Shown here one piece after another: positions 1-8,681 of a DNA stretch of 64,000 bases. The position numbers were made by a program, and so were the translations under genes. The DNA is taken from assembly GCA_964628465.1 (NCBI GenBank), contig CAZVOA010000017.1, positions 4,359 through 68,358 on the forward strand, written 5' to 3'. The DNA is from JAFGPS01 sp964628465 (lineage in GTDB: Bacteria > Planctomycetota > Phycisphaerae > Sedimentisphaerales > Anaerobacaceae). How positions within the stretch are numbered: the stretch's first letter is position 1; each line of letters opens with the position of its first letter. The notes under the pieces are model-generated. The model did not search any database. It worked only from the letters and a program-made list of their open reading frames with translations, and was not told where the DNA came from.

Positions 1-762
1 GCTATCGAGTAATGCTTCTTTGCCAATGTTTAGCTCATCTGTTAAACGATTGTACAAACTTTCAGATATATGCTCATCAATATCAATTAATCCTGAACCG
101 GCGGCTACTACAAATCGCTGTTCGTTTCCGACTGTTTTTTCCAGTAATATCGCGATTCCTTCTACATAAACAATTTCCGTAAGACTGTCACAGGCCATTT
201 GGAGATAATTCGAGTCAGCTTCCGTAACACGCATGTTCGTGCTTAATTTATGAAGTAAAACAAGCTCTTCATAAACTCTTGCCAATTCCGTACTGACCAT
301 TTCTATCTGTTCAGAGGTTTTGGATCTGATTAAAAAGTTTTCAGCAATAAGAATCAGCATATCATCAAATTGTTTTTCAAAATCATGATTTTCATTTTCT
401 GATGATATACTGCCCAAATCAATGAATACAACACCAACTGTTTCAAATGGTTTATACTCGGAGCAATACGACTCTAAAACAATACCTAAAATATGTTTTT
501 CGCCGTAAGATTGCCTGATAACCTCATTTTTCACTGAAACATTATCTCTCTCATGATGCCCGTTTATCACATTTTTTGCTAAAACAGACAACTGCTCATA
601 GCCGCTTTGGAATCGCTCACCAGCGAGAGATACAATAATATTGCCACAGGTATCAAATACAGTAAAATTAACACCATATTTGATTATCCTGCCGCCAATC
701 TTTTTTAATTCTCGTATTTGCGACAGTTCGATACTTTTCGCGGTTGTTTCCAGCATAGTCAT
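1..762 (-). CDS. GAF-domain signalling protein, C-terminus beyond window edge
   Basis: The frame is open on the minus strand from an ATG at 762 (a second ATG two codons in, at 756) to the window edge, giving 254 codons of a longer protein. The N-terminal half (about residues 20-150) resembles a small ligand-sensing domain. A helical segment follows near 160-185, and from about 190 there is a GAF-like start with a VEGIAILLE strand. The effector domain (histidine kinase, SpoIIE phosphatase or GGDEF) is cut off, so the output is unknown. It lies 29 bases after a CheY-like regulator gene and probably shares its operon. The Shine-Dalgarno is weak (AGGA about 13 bases upstream). Confidence 0.7.
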   Translation of the reverse strand, partial: MTMLETTAKSIELSQIRELKKIGGRIIKYGVNFTVFDTCGNIIVSLAGERFQSGYEQLSVLAKNVINGHHERDNVSVKNEVIRQSYGEKHILGIVLESYCSEYKPFETVGVVFIDLGSISSENENHDFEKQFDDMLILIAENFLIRSKTSEQIEMVSTELARVYEELVLLHKLSTNMRVTEADSNYLQMACDSLTEIVYVEGIAILLEKTVGNEQRFVVAAGSGLIDIDEHISESLYNRLTDELNIGKEALLDS

Positions 763-791
763 AATTTAATATTTTTATCCTGTGTAATTTG

Positions 792-1187
792 TCACTTTGC
801 TTCGGCGATCAGTTCTTTCTGGTATAAAATATCTTCGATATTTACCAGCAGTTCGCGAGGACTAAAAGGTTTGCTCAAACAATCCGAAATACACAGTTGT
901 TCCTGCTGTTCCTTCGAGATCGCGAAGCTTCTTGCTGTAAGCATAATGACTGGAATGTGTTTTGTTTGTTCATTTTCACGGAGTTTTTCCACAAGCTCAA
1001 TACCAGTCATAACCGGCATCTGATAATCAGTAACTACAATATCAGGCTGCACTTCACAGGCAAGTTCGTATGCTTCTGCGCCGTTATTCGCAGAGACAAC
1101 CTCATAACCGTTATTTCTGAGTTTTATAGCTACAACATGAACGATATGAATTTCATCATCCACGACCAATACTTTTTTCTGTTCCAT
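792..1187 (-). CDS. single-domain response regulator (CheY-like)
   Basis: This 131-residue protein is a lone receiver domain with no output domain. The acidic pair D10/D11, phospho-acceptor D54 (in TDYQMP), T84 and K106 (in SKPFSP) are all in place, so it should accept phosphate from a kinase and signal through protein contacts. The gene follows the histidine kinase gene by 57 bases on the same strand and precedes the GAF protein gene, so kinase, receiver and GAF protein are likely one pathway. The target cannot be told from sequence; a role in pilus or surface control is suggested only by the pilus operon just upstream. Confidence 0.9.
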   Translation of the reverse strand: MEQKKVLVVDDEIHIVHVVAIKLRNNGYEVVSANNGAEAYELACEVQPDIVVTDYQMPVMTGIELVEKLRENEQTKHIPVIMLTARSFAISKEQQEQLCISDCLSKPFSPRELLVNIEDILYQKELIAEAK

Positions 1188-1244
1188 TGTTTATCCTCCA
1201 CCAATAAATGTTCAATATTACAACGCCTGCTGATTCGCCTGCAG

Positions 1245-2756
1245 TTACACTGTAATTTCAATATTTTTTGCCGCCAACGGCAGCTCAAATCCAAATGTAC
1301 TTCCTACGCCCACCTGGCTGCTTACAAAAACACGTCCATTGTGAATTTTTTCTACTATTTGCTTAACAAGATTAAGCCCAAGCCCTGTACCTCCGGCTTG
1401 TTTTTTATTTGATTCAACGCGGTAATATTTATCAAATACATGTTCTATTTCATCTTCGGGAATACCAACACCTGTATCGGTAATAAGAACCTGAATCATA
1501 GACGCTGATTCATCTGTTTTCGATTCTATTTTCACAGTACCCCCGGGTTTAGTGTATTTGACAGCATTACTTAACAGGTTGACAATAACCTGGGAAATCA
1601 TGTCCCTGTCAACATATACCTGGTCACAAACAATAGGTTTTTGACCGATGATTTCAATCTCTTTTTCTTCGGCATAGCTCTTAATCATCTTAAGCTGCTC
1701 CTCGATTAATATCGCCATGCTGAGATTTTCCTTATTAATTTTAATCAATCCTGATTCTATGCGTGAAGTGTTAAGTATATCTTCAATAAGACGATTCAGT
1801 CTTTGCGCCTGATTCTGAATCACGGCATAAAATTCCTTCCTGGTCTTTTCATCATTCGCCTCATCATCCGCGAGCATTTCCGAATAAGCGGTTATCGACG
1901 CCAGCGGTGTTTTCAACTCATGAGAAACATGACTTATAAAGTCATTCTTCATATTTGATATTTCTTTTTCACGGGTAATATCATGCAAGACCGCTACGAC
2001 GCCGCATACCTGCTTATTATTGTCACAAATACAGGATACAATGCAATCATAAGTTTTGAGTTTGCCATCTTGAACAGTTTGTATTTCTCTTCTTGCCGAC
2101 TGTCCCTTGCTTTTCCTGGTATTACTGAGAAAATTTAGAAATTCATCCCGCTCTGAGCTGATAATTTCCTTGATTGGCTTAAAACGAGAATTCCTGAAAT
2201 CAAAACCCAAAAGTTTACCTGCCGGCTCATTTGCCATAAGAAGCTTATTGAATTCATCGACAACTATGACCGAATCGCGAATACTATAGATGATTTCTTC
2301 TATATGTGCCGCACGTTTCTGAGAAATTTGAAGCTGTATTTTCAACTCTTCAATCTGTTTTTCATATTTTTCAACAAGAGAAACTCGGTCTTCAAGATGT
2401 TCACTAATTTCTTTTCGCAATCCATGTATTTCTTTTACTCTTAATATCGATAATGAATTGTTACAGGACGAATTTATTGTTTCTTTATTCAGGAGCCTGG
2501 CGATGGACGTGATTGCACCGGCCAGCCTGAATAAATGCAAGCCTGTCAAAATCACGCCCAAAGCCCCGGCAATATATAATATCGTCACTATAGAAACGCT
2601 TCCCTGCGTTTTGTCGGCATATTCCAGGTTTTGCCCGGAATTCAAATCCGTTCCACAGGCTGTACCGCAGATAACCACGGTACAGACAAATATAGCGGCA
2701 ATTATTAATTTCTTTCCCGAATGTCTCAAAACAATTTCTCCAAATCCTGTAAACAC
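1245..2756 (-). CDS. membrane PAS sensor histidine kinase
   Basis: A 503-residue sensor kinase. Two hydrophobic segments (about 16-34 and 54-80) anchor it in the inner membrane. A coiled-coil (about 105-150) leads to a PAS domain (about 153-262), then HisKA with phospho-acceptor H279 in the SHELKTPL box, and an HATPase domain with N-box NLLSNAVKYT, G1 DTGVGIP and G2 GTGLGL. The architecture resembles WalK/PhoR-type kinases but lacks a large periplasmic loop, and the sensed signal is unknown. The first hydrophobic segment ends in Cys-containing sequence that might mimic a lipobox. The gene begins 57 bases after the secretin gene, so it may be cotranscribed with the pilus operon. The partner is probably the adjacent single-domain regulator. 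Confidence 0.92.
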   Translation of the reverse strand: MFTGFGEIVLRHSGKKLIIAAIFVCTVVICGTACGTDLNSGQNLEYADKTQGSVSIVTILYIAGALGVILTGLHLFRLAGAITSIARLLNKETINSSCNNSLSILRVKEIHGLRKEISEHLEDRVSLVEKYEKQIEELKIQLQISQKRAAHIEEIIYSIRDSVIVVDEFNKLLMANEPAGKLLGFDFRNSRFKPIKEIISSERDEFLNFLSNTRKSKGQSARREIQTVQDGKLKTYDCIVSCICDNNKQVCGVVAVLHDITREKEISNMKNDFISHVSHELKTPLASITAYSEMLADDEANDEKTRKEFYAVIQNQAQRLNRLIEDILNTSRIESGLIKINKENLSMAILIEEQLKMIKSYAEEKEIEIIGQKPIVCDQVYVDRDMISQVIVNLLSNAVKYTKPGGTVKIESKTDESASMIQVLITDTGVGIPEDEIEHVFDKYYRVESNKKQAGGTGLGLNLVKQIVEKIHNGRVFVSSQVGVGSTFGFELPLAAKNIEITV

Positions 2757-2813
2757 TCACTTTGTAATTAGATTATCCTTAATCCAATATAGTATAAACT
2801 TTTACACTATTTA

Positions 2814-4478
2814 TTAATTTTCCACTGTATCCAACACATTGCGATTAATCTTTTCATACTTATCTGGATTGCTTTCCCTTAGTATTTTTTCTTTAAGACT
2901 AATGGCTTTGATAAATGTCGGACGAAGGCTTATAGCTATTTCCAGATTTTTCATAGCGCCTGCAGTGTCACCTTCAAGGTATAGTTTCGCGGCCAACGCA
3001 TAATGATCATCAGCCATGTTTCTTCTGCTGACAGGAATTAATTCGTCATTGGCGCTAATCATTTTACGATTCACAGTTGCTATTTCTTCTGCTGACGCAA
3101 CTGGTTCTTTAATTATGTGAGGTGTAAGCATTACAATTACTTCCTCGCGCTGAGTTAAATCAGTTTGACCGCTGAACAGCCATCCTATCAAAGGTATATT
3201 TCCAAGGACAGGAACTTGTTGACGGACTACATTAGTAACTTCCCTGAATAAACCGCCAATTATAATTGTTTCTCCGTCTTTAACCATTATATTGGTCTGT
3301 AATTCAGTTGTAGTTTCATCCGGAGCCTGTGTAGTTGCGTTCAACTCAGCAGAACTGTCTTTCGGATATATTTCCATTCTTATATAGCCGTCATTGCCGA
3401 TATAAGGTCTGAAAACCAACCTTGTTCCACTCTCATAGAATTCTACCTGTGAAGTACTGGTACCGCCGTCAGACACTGACTGTGAAGATAAATAACCAAG
3501 TTTTTTACCAATCAGTAATGAACCCTGCTGTTTATTTACCGCCATAATCTTTGGATTGGCCATAACTGTAACATCTGTTAATTCTTCCAATGCGTTGATA
3601 AATCCCTGAAGTTTGCCGCTGCTTACTCCAATATTCAGTCCGGAATCAGCCTGTACAAATCCAGTTGTCTCAATAGGAGTTCCAATAGATGATAATGCTG
3701 TAGGAAACGCATCGACAGCAAAACCAGACAATAAGTTCCAGTCAACACCAAGATACATATCTTCATTAAGTGCGGCACTTAATATTGTTGCCTCAACGAG
3801 AACCTGAAGCGGCCTTACATCAAGTGATTTGATTACCTCTTCAGCCCTTTCGATATTTTCCGGGAAATCATATACTACGATCATATCATTCAAGGCCATG
3901 CTGTTACCGCCGCCGCCTGAACCGAGAGAACCGCCTGAGCCGCCGCCGCTGCCGCCGCTGCCGCCGGAAATACCTTTTTCTGCGTCAGTACTGCTTTGAA
4001 TTACAGCCAGGTCACTAAGTACTGGAGTGATAAGCTTCGAAGCTTCTTCCGCTGTAATGTAATATAATGTTATGACCTTATATGCTCTTCTTTTCGGGTC
4101 TTTCATTATATTTTCATATTCAGCCTTTGTATATACCTTGATAAGATTTCCTTCCTGGGCATATACGAATCCGTCGCCAAGGATAGCATTCATAGCTTCG
4201 TCAAAAGTGACATCCTTAAGAGAGCGGAATGCCAACTGTCCGTCAACGTTCGGTGAAGGAACGATATTTTTGCCGGTCAGACTGCCCAACAATGCCAGTG
4301 CCTTGCGAATACCGAAATCTTCTTCACAGTTGAATGTCGGAATTTTTTCGCCGTCACCTACCGCTGGCTTTTCCGCGGCGGCAATTGTTAATGTCCACAT
4401 CATTGTTAATAAAAAACATACCATCAATAAACTTATTTTGCTTCTCTTTTTTCCATTTACTTTACTGTCATAATTCAT
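2814..4478 (-). CDS. secretin of type IV pilus/type II secretion-like system (GspD/PilQ family)
   Basis: A 554-residue outer-membrane secretin with a signal peptide (about 15-36). An N0/STN domain (about 48-125) is followed by an N1-type domain (about 133-225) interrupted by a Gly/Ser-only linker (about 166-190). The secretin barrel domain (about 228-465) carries the typical VPVLGNIPLIGWLF segment. The C-terminal 80 residues look like a TPR-type helix pair that may replace a pilotin-binding S domain. An AAGGAG ribosome site lies 7 bases before the ATG. It is the last structural gene of a pilM-N-O-P-Q style operon, so it is expected to be the outer-membrane gate for the pseudopilus. It is far shorter than the second secretin at 21.6 kb and lacks that protein's Gly/Met/Tyr insert. 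Confidence 0.93.
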   Translation of the reverse strand: MNYDSKVNGKKRSKISLLMVCFLLTMMWTLTIAAAEKPAVGDGEKIPTFNCEEDFGIRKALALLGSLTGKNIVPSPNVDGQLAFRSLKDVTFDEAMNAILGDGFVYAQEGNLIKVYTKAEYENIMKDPKRRAYKVITLYYITAEEASKLITPVLSDLAVIQSSTDAEKGISGGSGGSGGGSGGSLGSGGGGNSMALNDMIVVYDFPENIERAEEVIKSLDVRPLQVLVEATILSAALNEDMYLGVDWNLLSGFAVDAFPTALSSIGTPIETTGFVQADSGLNIGVSSGKLQGFINALEELTDVTVMANPKIMAVNKQQGSLLIGKKLGYLSSQSVSDGGTSTSQVEFYESGTRLVFRPYIGNDGYIRMEIYPKDSSAELNATTQAPDETTTELQTNIMVKDGETIIIGGLFREVTNVVRQQVPVLGNIPLIGWLFSGQTDLTQREEVIVMLTPHIIKEPVASAEEIATVNRKMISANDELIPVSRRNMADDHYALAAKLYLEGDTAGAMKNLEIAISLRPTFIKAISLKEKILRESNPDKYEKINRNVLDTVEN

Positions 4479-4523
4479 ATTTATGCTCCTTAAATTGTTT
4501 TGTGTTTCTTTAAATCAATTTTC

Positions 4524-5126
4524 TTAATCATTACCATTTACTTTTTTCAATTTCAAAATTACTTCAGCTTTACCGCATCTCATTACAACCGAATTATTCT
4601 CAATCAAAACTACTTCGCATTCGTATTTATTGGCTCCATCCGTAACAGACAGGCTATCCCCGACCGAAAGAATCCTATCATTAATATAAGCAAGAGGATT
4701 ATTGCCCATTACAAACGCTTCCAATTTTAAGTTTTCAGCGATTCTTTTCATTACGCTCTCTGAAACATCACCCGATACTACATTTACTTCTCTTGTTAGT
4801 ACTACACTTTCGTTTTTACCAGCGAAAGATTTCCATCCATCCGCAGCAAAAATATCTCTTTTAATTGAATCATTTCTGCCCTCAATATCCGGCAAATCGA
4901 TATATGAGATATTTCCAACTGAATCAAGACGCGTTTCTTTTTCCGTCTGACCGGTGGTTGTTTTGGCATTTGCGGCTTCAGGTTTCTTTCCAGTTAAAAC
5001 CTTTACCCACATAAATGCCATCAAAGCAACCAGGCAGAAAGCCAAAATAGTTTTTTTCTTATCGGCTGCCATGCGGCCAACAATTCCGACAGAATTGTTT
5101 TCACTATTTCTTATACTTTTCTTCAT
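4524..5126 (-). CDS. inner-membrane clamp protein, GspC/PilP-like
   Basis: A 200-residue bitopic protein with a short cytoplasmic N-terminus, one membrane helix (about 26-44) and a periplasmic part. Residues about 138-195 form a small beta domain with the look of the homology region of GspC/PilP (a motif around YINDRILSVGDSL). In those families this domain binds the secretin N0 domain and links it to PilN/PilO. Position supports this: it lies between pilO and the secretin gene, as pilP does. A good AGGAG ribosome site precedes the ATG. Family assignment rests on layout and a short motif, so it is moderate. Confidence 0.75.
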   Translation of the reverse strand: MKKSIRNSENNSVGIVGRMAADKKKTILAFCLVALMAFMWVKVLTGKKPEAANAKTTTGQTEKETRLDSVGNISYIDLPDIEGRNDSIKRDIFAADGWKSFAGKNESVVLTREVNVVSGDVSESVMKRIAENLKLEAFVMGNNPLAYINDRILSVGDSLSVTDGANKYECEVVLIENNSVVMRCGKAEVILKLKKVNGND

Positions 5127-5166
5127 TTGCTCCTTTCTTTTATGTTATCTGGTCGTTATATATCTG

Positions 5167-5703
5167 TTAACCCACTTGAGATCTGTAATAGATAACAATT
5201 TCAGTCTTCATTTTGACTTTACCATCGAAATCATTACCGTTTTCCAGTTTTACCTGTTTTATACGAATTTTTCTGTCAAGCTCCTGTAAATTCTTATAAA
5301 ACTCATAAATCTCTGACAGGGTCCCTGTTCCTTCCATGCTTACAGGGATACAGTTTAATTTTTCTGCCTTTACTTCCTCAAGCGGTTGAATAGCCTGATC
5401 TTTTATATTATTATTTTCCATTAAGGCCGCGATTTCTTTAAGAAACGAACCGAGGTCTTTGTTTATTGGGACATTGTTTTCATAATTTTCAAGTTTATCT
5501 CTGAGTTTTTGCAGATGTTCTTCAAATAACCGTATTTGTTCTTTATCAGAAATACCCTTGGCGATGGATAAATTCTGCTCTTCTCTGATAGCATCAATTT
5601 CATCCAACTGTCTGCTGACAGGAATGTATCGGAACATAATAAAAGCTCCAAATCCCGCCGCGGCTGCAATCAATATCAATATTTGTTTTTTTTCTAAAAC
5701 CAA
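5167..5703 (-). CDS. pilO: PilO-like pilus/secretion assembly protein
   Basis: A 178-residue protein with one N-terminal membrane helix (about 7-24), a heptad-rich coiled-coil (about 30-80) and a small C-terminal alpha/beta domain (about 85-175). This is the PilO/GspM architecture: with PilN it forms the periplasmic part of the alignment complex that joins the cytoplasmic PilM ring to the secretin. The gene lies 15 bases after the pilN-like gene and 40 bases before the PilP/GspC-like gene, matching the usual pilMNOPQ order. Sequence identity to model PilO proteins looks low; the call rests on architecture and context. Confidence 0.82.
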   Translation of the reverse strand: MVLEKKQILILIAAAAGFGAFIMFRYIPVSRQLDEIDAIREEQNLSIAKGISDKEQIRLFEEHLQKLRDKLENYENNVPINKDLGSFLKEIAALMENNNIKDQAIQPLEEVKAEKLNCIPVSMEGTGTLSEIYEFYKNLQELDRKIRIKQVKLENGNDFDGKVKMKTEIVIYYRSQVG

Positions 5704-5718
5704 ACTGTCACTCTCCTT

Positions 5719-6456
5719 TTACCTGGTTTTAAGATAATTCGACAAATAACAACTAATCTCAAAATCACTAACATTAATATTCACATTAGATGTTTTATTC
5801 TGGTTACTCATTAAATTCTCAAAAGTATCCTGCTGCACACTATTTATGCTTTTCGCCACTTTTTTAACTTCCGAATTTTTCGAATACAACAAATTGACCT
5901 GGTTAAAATACGGTGAATCTTCAAGCTCGCATAACAAAACAGCCACGTCACTGCCATTTGCTGCTACACCTTTAATCAAAATCCGGAAACGTACATTACC
6001 AAGCAAAGTACCGGAATTATCTACCGGAACTGAAGATTTTACTACTGACATTGATTTCTGTACTTTTCCATTATCAGTTTGCTCGTTAATTTTTTCTGAA
6101 ATAAATTCAACCTTACTTAATACTATCGTTTCATCAACGAGAAAACTAAGCTCCGCTAATACATTTGAAACATTAATATTAGAATCTATGCTATCGAGCA
6201 TTTTCTCTTTCTCATGCAGTGCGGCAATTTCATTTTTATACTTTTCAAGCTCTTCCGAAGCGTTCTCTGTTTGTATTTGCGTGTTTTCCATTTGCGTATA
6301 TTTCGCCCTTGCTCTTGACACAGAACCGGCGGAGACAAAATTCCAAACCATCATCACCATAAATACACCGCTTAATATGATGTATTGCACACGGTAATTA
6401 ACTTGTCTTCTTATGCCGTTCTTATACCATTCCGGGAGAAAATCTATTTCTTTCAT
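5719..6456 (-). CDS. pilN: PilN-like pilus/secretion assembly protein
   Basis: A 245-residue protein. The N-terminal EIDFLPEWY stretch corresponds to the cytoplasmic peptide that PilN inserts into PilM. One membrane helix (about 25-44), a coiled-coil (about 45-90) and a periplasmic alpha/beta domain (about 95-240) follow, as in PilN/GspL C-termini. A polar insertion around 120-140 is not typical. It starts 7 bases after the pilM-like stop, so the two are almost certainly translated together. It should form a heterodimer with the PilO-like product encoded immediately downstream. Confidence 0.85.
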   Translation of the reverse strand: MKEIDFLPEWYKNGIRRQVNYRVQYIILSGVFMVMMVWNFVSAGSVSRARAKYTQMENTQIQTENASEELEKYKNEIAALHEKEKMLDSIDSNINVSNVLAELSFLVDETIVLSKVEFISEKINEQTDNGKVQKSMSVVKSSVPVDNSGTLLGNVRFRILIKGVAANGSDVAVLLCELEDSPYFNQVNLLYSKNSEVKKVAKSINSVQQDTFENLMSNQNKTSNVNINVSDFEISCYLSNYLKTR

Positions 6457-6463
6457 AACGCTC

Positions 6464-7612
6464 TTAAGTCCTGACGCATACTTCTCTTTTGCTATGCTTT
6501 ACTGTATCAATCCCTTTCAAGCTTAGCCCTACAGCGACCGCCCAATCACTAAGCAGCCCGTTTCTTTCCTTAATATTTACTTTTTCATTCTGAATATCGA
6601 ATCCTCTAAATGGCTGCGCAATTTCTATCGCCACAGCCAATTGTCTCTTCATAATATCAAAAAGGATATTTTCCTGGCTTCCGCCGCCGGTGAAAATCGC
6701 CCGCTCGATCCGTTTTCCTCTGAATGTCACTGAATAGTATCTCAGGCACATGGAAATTTCCCTGGCCAGTTCTTCTGCGACTTTACTTATCGCGTCTATC
6801 ATTCCCTGTCGGGTCGAAGCGTCTATTTTATGTTCGCTTGTATTTGAGGTTCTGTTCTCGTTCTGGAGTTCTTTTCTTAATACCTCCGCCTCTCGGTTTG
6901 TTATTCCCAATTTTGACGCGACCTCATAGTTAAAATTCTCGCCGCCGATTTTTAACTGTTTCACAAAACATATGTCTCTGCCTCTGCCGAATACTATTGT
7001 TGTGTATAAACTCCCTATATCCACAAAAACAACAGCGTTCTCCAAATCTTCATGCCGCCTGAAAGAATGCTCGAAAACCCTGAATAAAGCACAGGGCATT
7101 ATATCTATCGACACAGGTTTAAGACCTGCCTGCTCAAGCATTTCGATATGATTTTTTATAATTTCATTGCTGCACGCGAACACAACAAGCTCTTTTTTAA
7201 TTTCATCCCCCTGCCTGACGTCACCGGCAACAATATAATCCATAGCGTCATTTTCCGCATCGAGTTTGAATCGATGGGCAACTTCACGCTTTAATACCTG
7301 CTCTGTCTTTTCGCTTTCAGCCTCGGTTAACCGTAAACTCGTAATTTTCAAATCCCCGCTCGGTAAACATGAAATAGTGTTATTTCCGGAAAAGTTTCCT
7401 TTAGCAAGCATTTTTTTTATTGTCGCGACAATCATACTTCTCCACGCCTGCTCATCTTCCTTTTTATCTATTTCTATGCGGGCTTCTTCTGCTGCATGAA
7501 CAGTTATCCTGTCGTCACTAACATCGAGTTGAGTCATTCTTATCGAGTCATGACCTATATCAAGCCCAATCGGCTTTATAGAACGATTAAAAATATTAAA
7601 ACCTATCATCAA
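6464..7612 (-). CDS. pilM: PilM-like actin-fold ATPase
   Basis: A 382-residue cytoplasmic protein of the PilM/ASKHA fold. The N-terminal GLDIGHDSIRM is the first phosphate loop, and the later FVDIGSLYTTIVFG and IFTGGGSQE stretches match the second phosphate and adenosine motifs. PilM forms a cytoplasmic ring that binds the PilN N-terminus and connects the pilus machine to its motor. The gene lies 8 bases after the FimT/GspH-like pilin gene and 7 bases before pilN. Length is slightly above the usual 350 residues. No motor ATPase (PilB/GspE) is encoded in this window, so the motor must lie elsewhere. Confidence 0.93.
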   Translation of the reverse strand: MMIGFNIFNRSIKPIGLDIGHDSIRMTQLDVSDDRITVHAAEEARIEIDKKEDEQAWRSMIVATIKKMLAKGNFSGNNTISCLPSGDLKITSLRLTEAESEKTEQVLKREVAHRFKLDAENDAMDYIVAGDVRQGDEIKKELVVFACSNEIIKNHIEMLEQAGLKPVSIDIMPCALFRVFEHSFRRHEDLENAVVFVDIGSLYTTIVFGRGRDICFVKQLKIGGENFNYEVASKLGITNREAEVLRKELQNENRTSNTSEHKIDASTRQGMIDAISKVAEELAREISMCLRYYSVTFRGKRIERAIFTGGGSQENILFDIMKRQLAVAIEIAQPFRGFDIQNEKVNIKERNGLLSDWAVAVGLSLKGIDTVKHSKREVCVRT

Positions 7613-7620
7613 TTTATTCC

Positions 7621-8187
7621 TCAGAGGCTTATTGAGATATATCCAGTTACCGGCTCAACAGTAATCGTTGCTGTAATTCCAGAGGCACTGATTGTAATTG
7701 TGCCGCCGTTGCTGACAGGACTGCCAAGACAATCAAATGTAATTTTTTTTCTACCATCAATATCAGTAGGGAAACTCACATTAGTTATATCAACTTTACC
7801 GAGCCTGCTGTCATTTGAGAAATTCATTACATAATCATTTAATCCCTTTTTAACCGGATGCTGGATCGGATCAGTTTCCCCTTCTTTGTATATACCGTAA
7901 CTATTTTCGCCTTCATCGAAGACGACTGAATATTTTTGTCCCCTGCTTATCGCCATGCTTTTGGCATATTCCAAATCCGCAGCAATCAAATTAGATGCAG
8001 AACGAATCTGAACATCAGAGGCGGAACTCATCAGCGGTATAGCCGCCATCGCCGCGATTGAAAGAATAACAACAACAATTATTATCTCTATTAACGTAAA
8101 GCCGCTGGCTTTATGCGATACAAAATTATTCCTCTTTCGCAAAGCCAAACTAAACGAATTTAATTTTGAAATTTCAGATATAAACAT
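7621..8187 (-). CDS. GspH/FimT-like minor pseudopilin
   Basis: A 188-residue prepilin. A basic leader of about 28 residues ends at G, followed by FTLIE and a long hydrophobic helix, the class III prepilin site cleaved and N-methylated by prepilin peptidase, with E at position 5 of the mature protein. The C-terminal domain is beta-rich with a GTITISASG stretch, as in GspH/FimT. It would sit in the pseudopilus near the tip complex. It precedes pilM by 8 bases; upstream lies a gene-free gap of 494 bases, so it may have its own promoter. An inner start at Met closer to the cleavage site cannot be excluded. Confidence 0.9.
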   Translation of the reverse strand: MFISEISKLNSFSLALRKRNNFVSHKASGFTLIEIIIVVVILSIAAMAAIPLMSSASDVQIRSASNLIAADLEYAKSMAISRGQKYSVVFDEGENSYGIYKEGETDPIQHPVKKGLNDYVMNFSNDSRLGKVDITNVSFPTDIDGRKKITFDCLGSPVSNGGTITISASGITATITVEPVTGYISISL

Positions 8188-8681
8188 TTTATTCTTTCCT
8201 TTCCGTTCTCCGTATTACTACTACGAAGGATGAATCTTGCGCATATCCACAATACGCTTTAAGCTGTTTTTCGACAACTTCATGGCTTGCCTTAACCCAA
8301 CGATAAAAAAGACTTTCCATTGTTTAACTCGATATATTTTATGGGACTATTTTGGTTTACGTATCACAATCTGTGTGCCGACATGTTTTTTTGATAACCT
8401 GCAAAATCACATTTATAAAGGCGATATTTCGAATTTCAGATTTGTTATGCTCATCAAAACCCGCATAATCGTTAAATTGATTATGGAATTATTGCTGCCA
8501 TAACTATTTAAATAGATAGAAACATCAAAATATTTTGCCTTAAACATATTTATGATTTTTCATCTAAACACAAACAAGGACCGATAAGTAAAAAATCTTT
8601 ACCCTGTGTTAGACGCAATGAAATGTCAGCTTATGAATTTACTAATTGAACAAAAAGAGTACACGAACTTCAAAAAATCTA
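8188..8681 (-). other. gene-free gap inside the pilus operon
   Basis: These 494 bases separate the GspK-LamG gene from the GspH-like gene on the same strand. Short open frames here have no domain features or ribosome sites. The stretch holds one copy of a short dispersed palindromic repeat (8206-8238) and a perfect 12-base palindrome CTATTTAAATAG at 8504-8515. It is AT-rich and could hold a promoter for the pilM-to-secretin half of the cluster, but no clear box pair was chosen. Confidence 0.5.
8206..8238. repeat. dispersed repeat, family E copy 1
   Basis: The stretch with TTCTCCGTA and CTACGAAGGAT is closely matched at 40440-40475. Each copy has a small inverted repeat around TACTAC/GTAG. 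It lies just upstream of the GspH-like pilin start, which places it in that gene's leader region. Confidence 0.6.

Noticed and set aside
8237..8503. An 88-codon plus-strand frame in the gap between pseudopilin genes
   Set aside because: No ribosome site, no domain, skewed residues; it runs against the operon direction.
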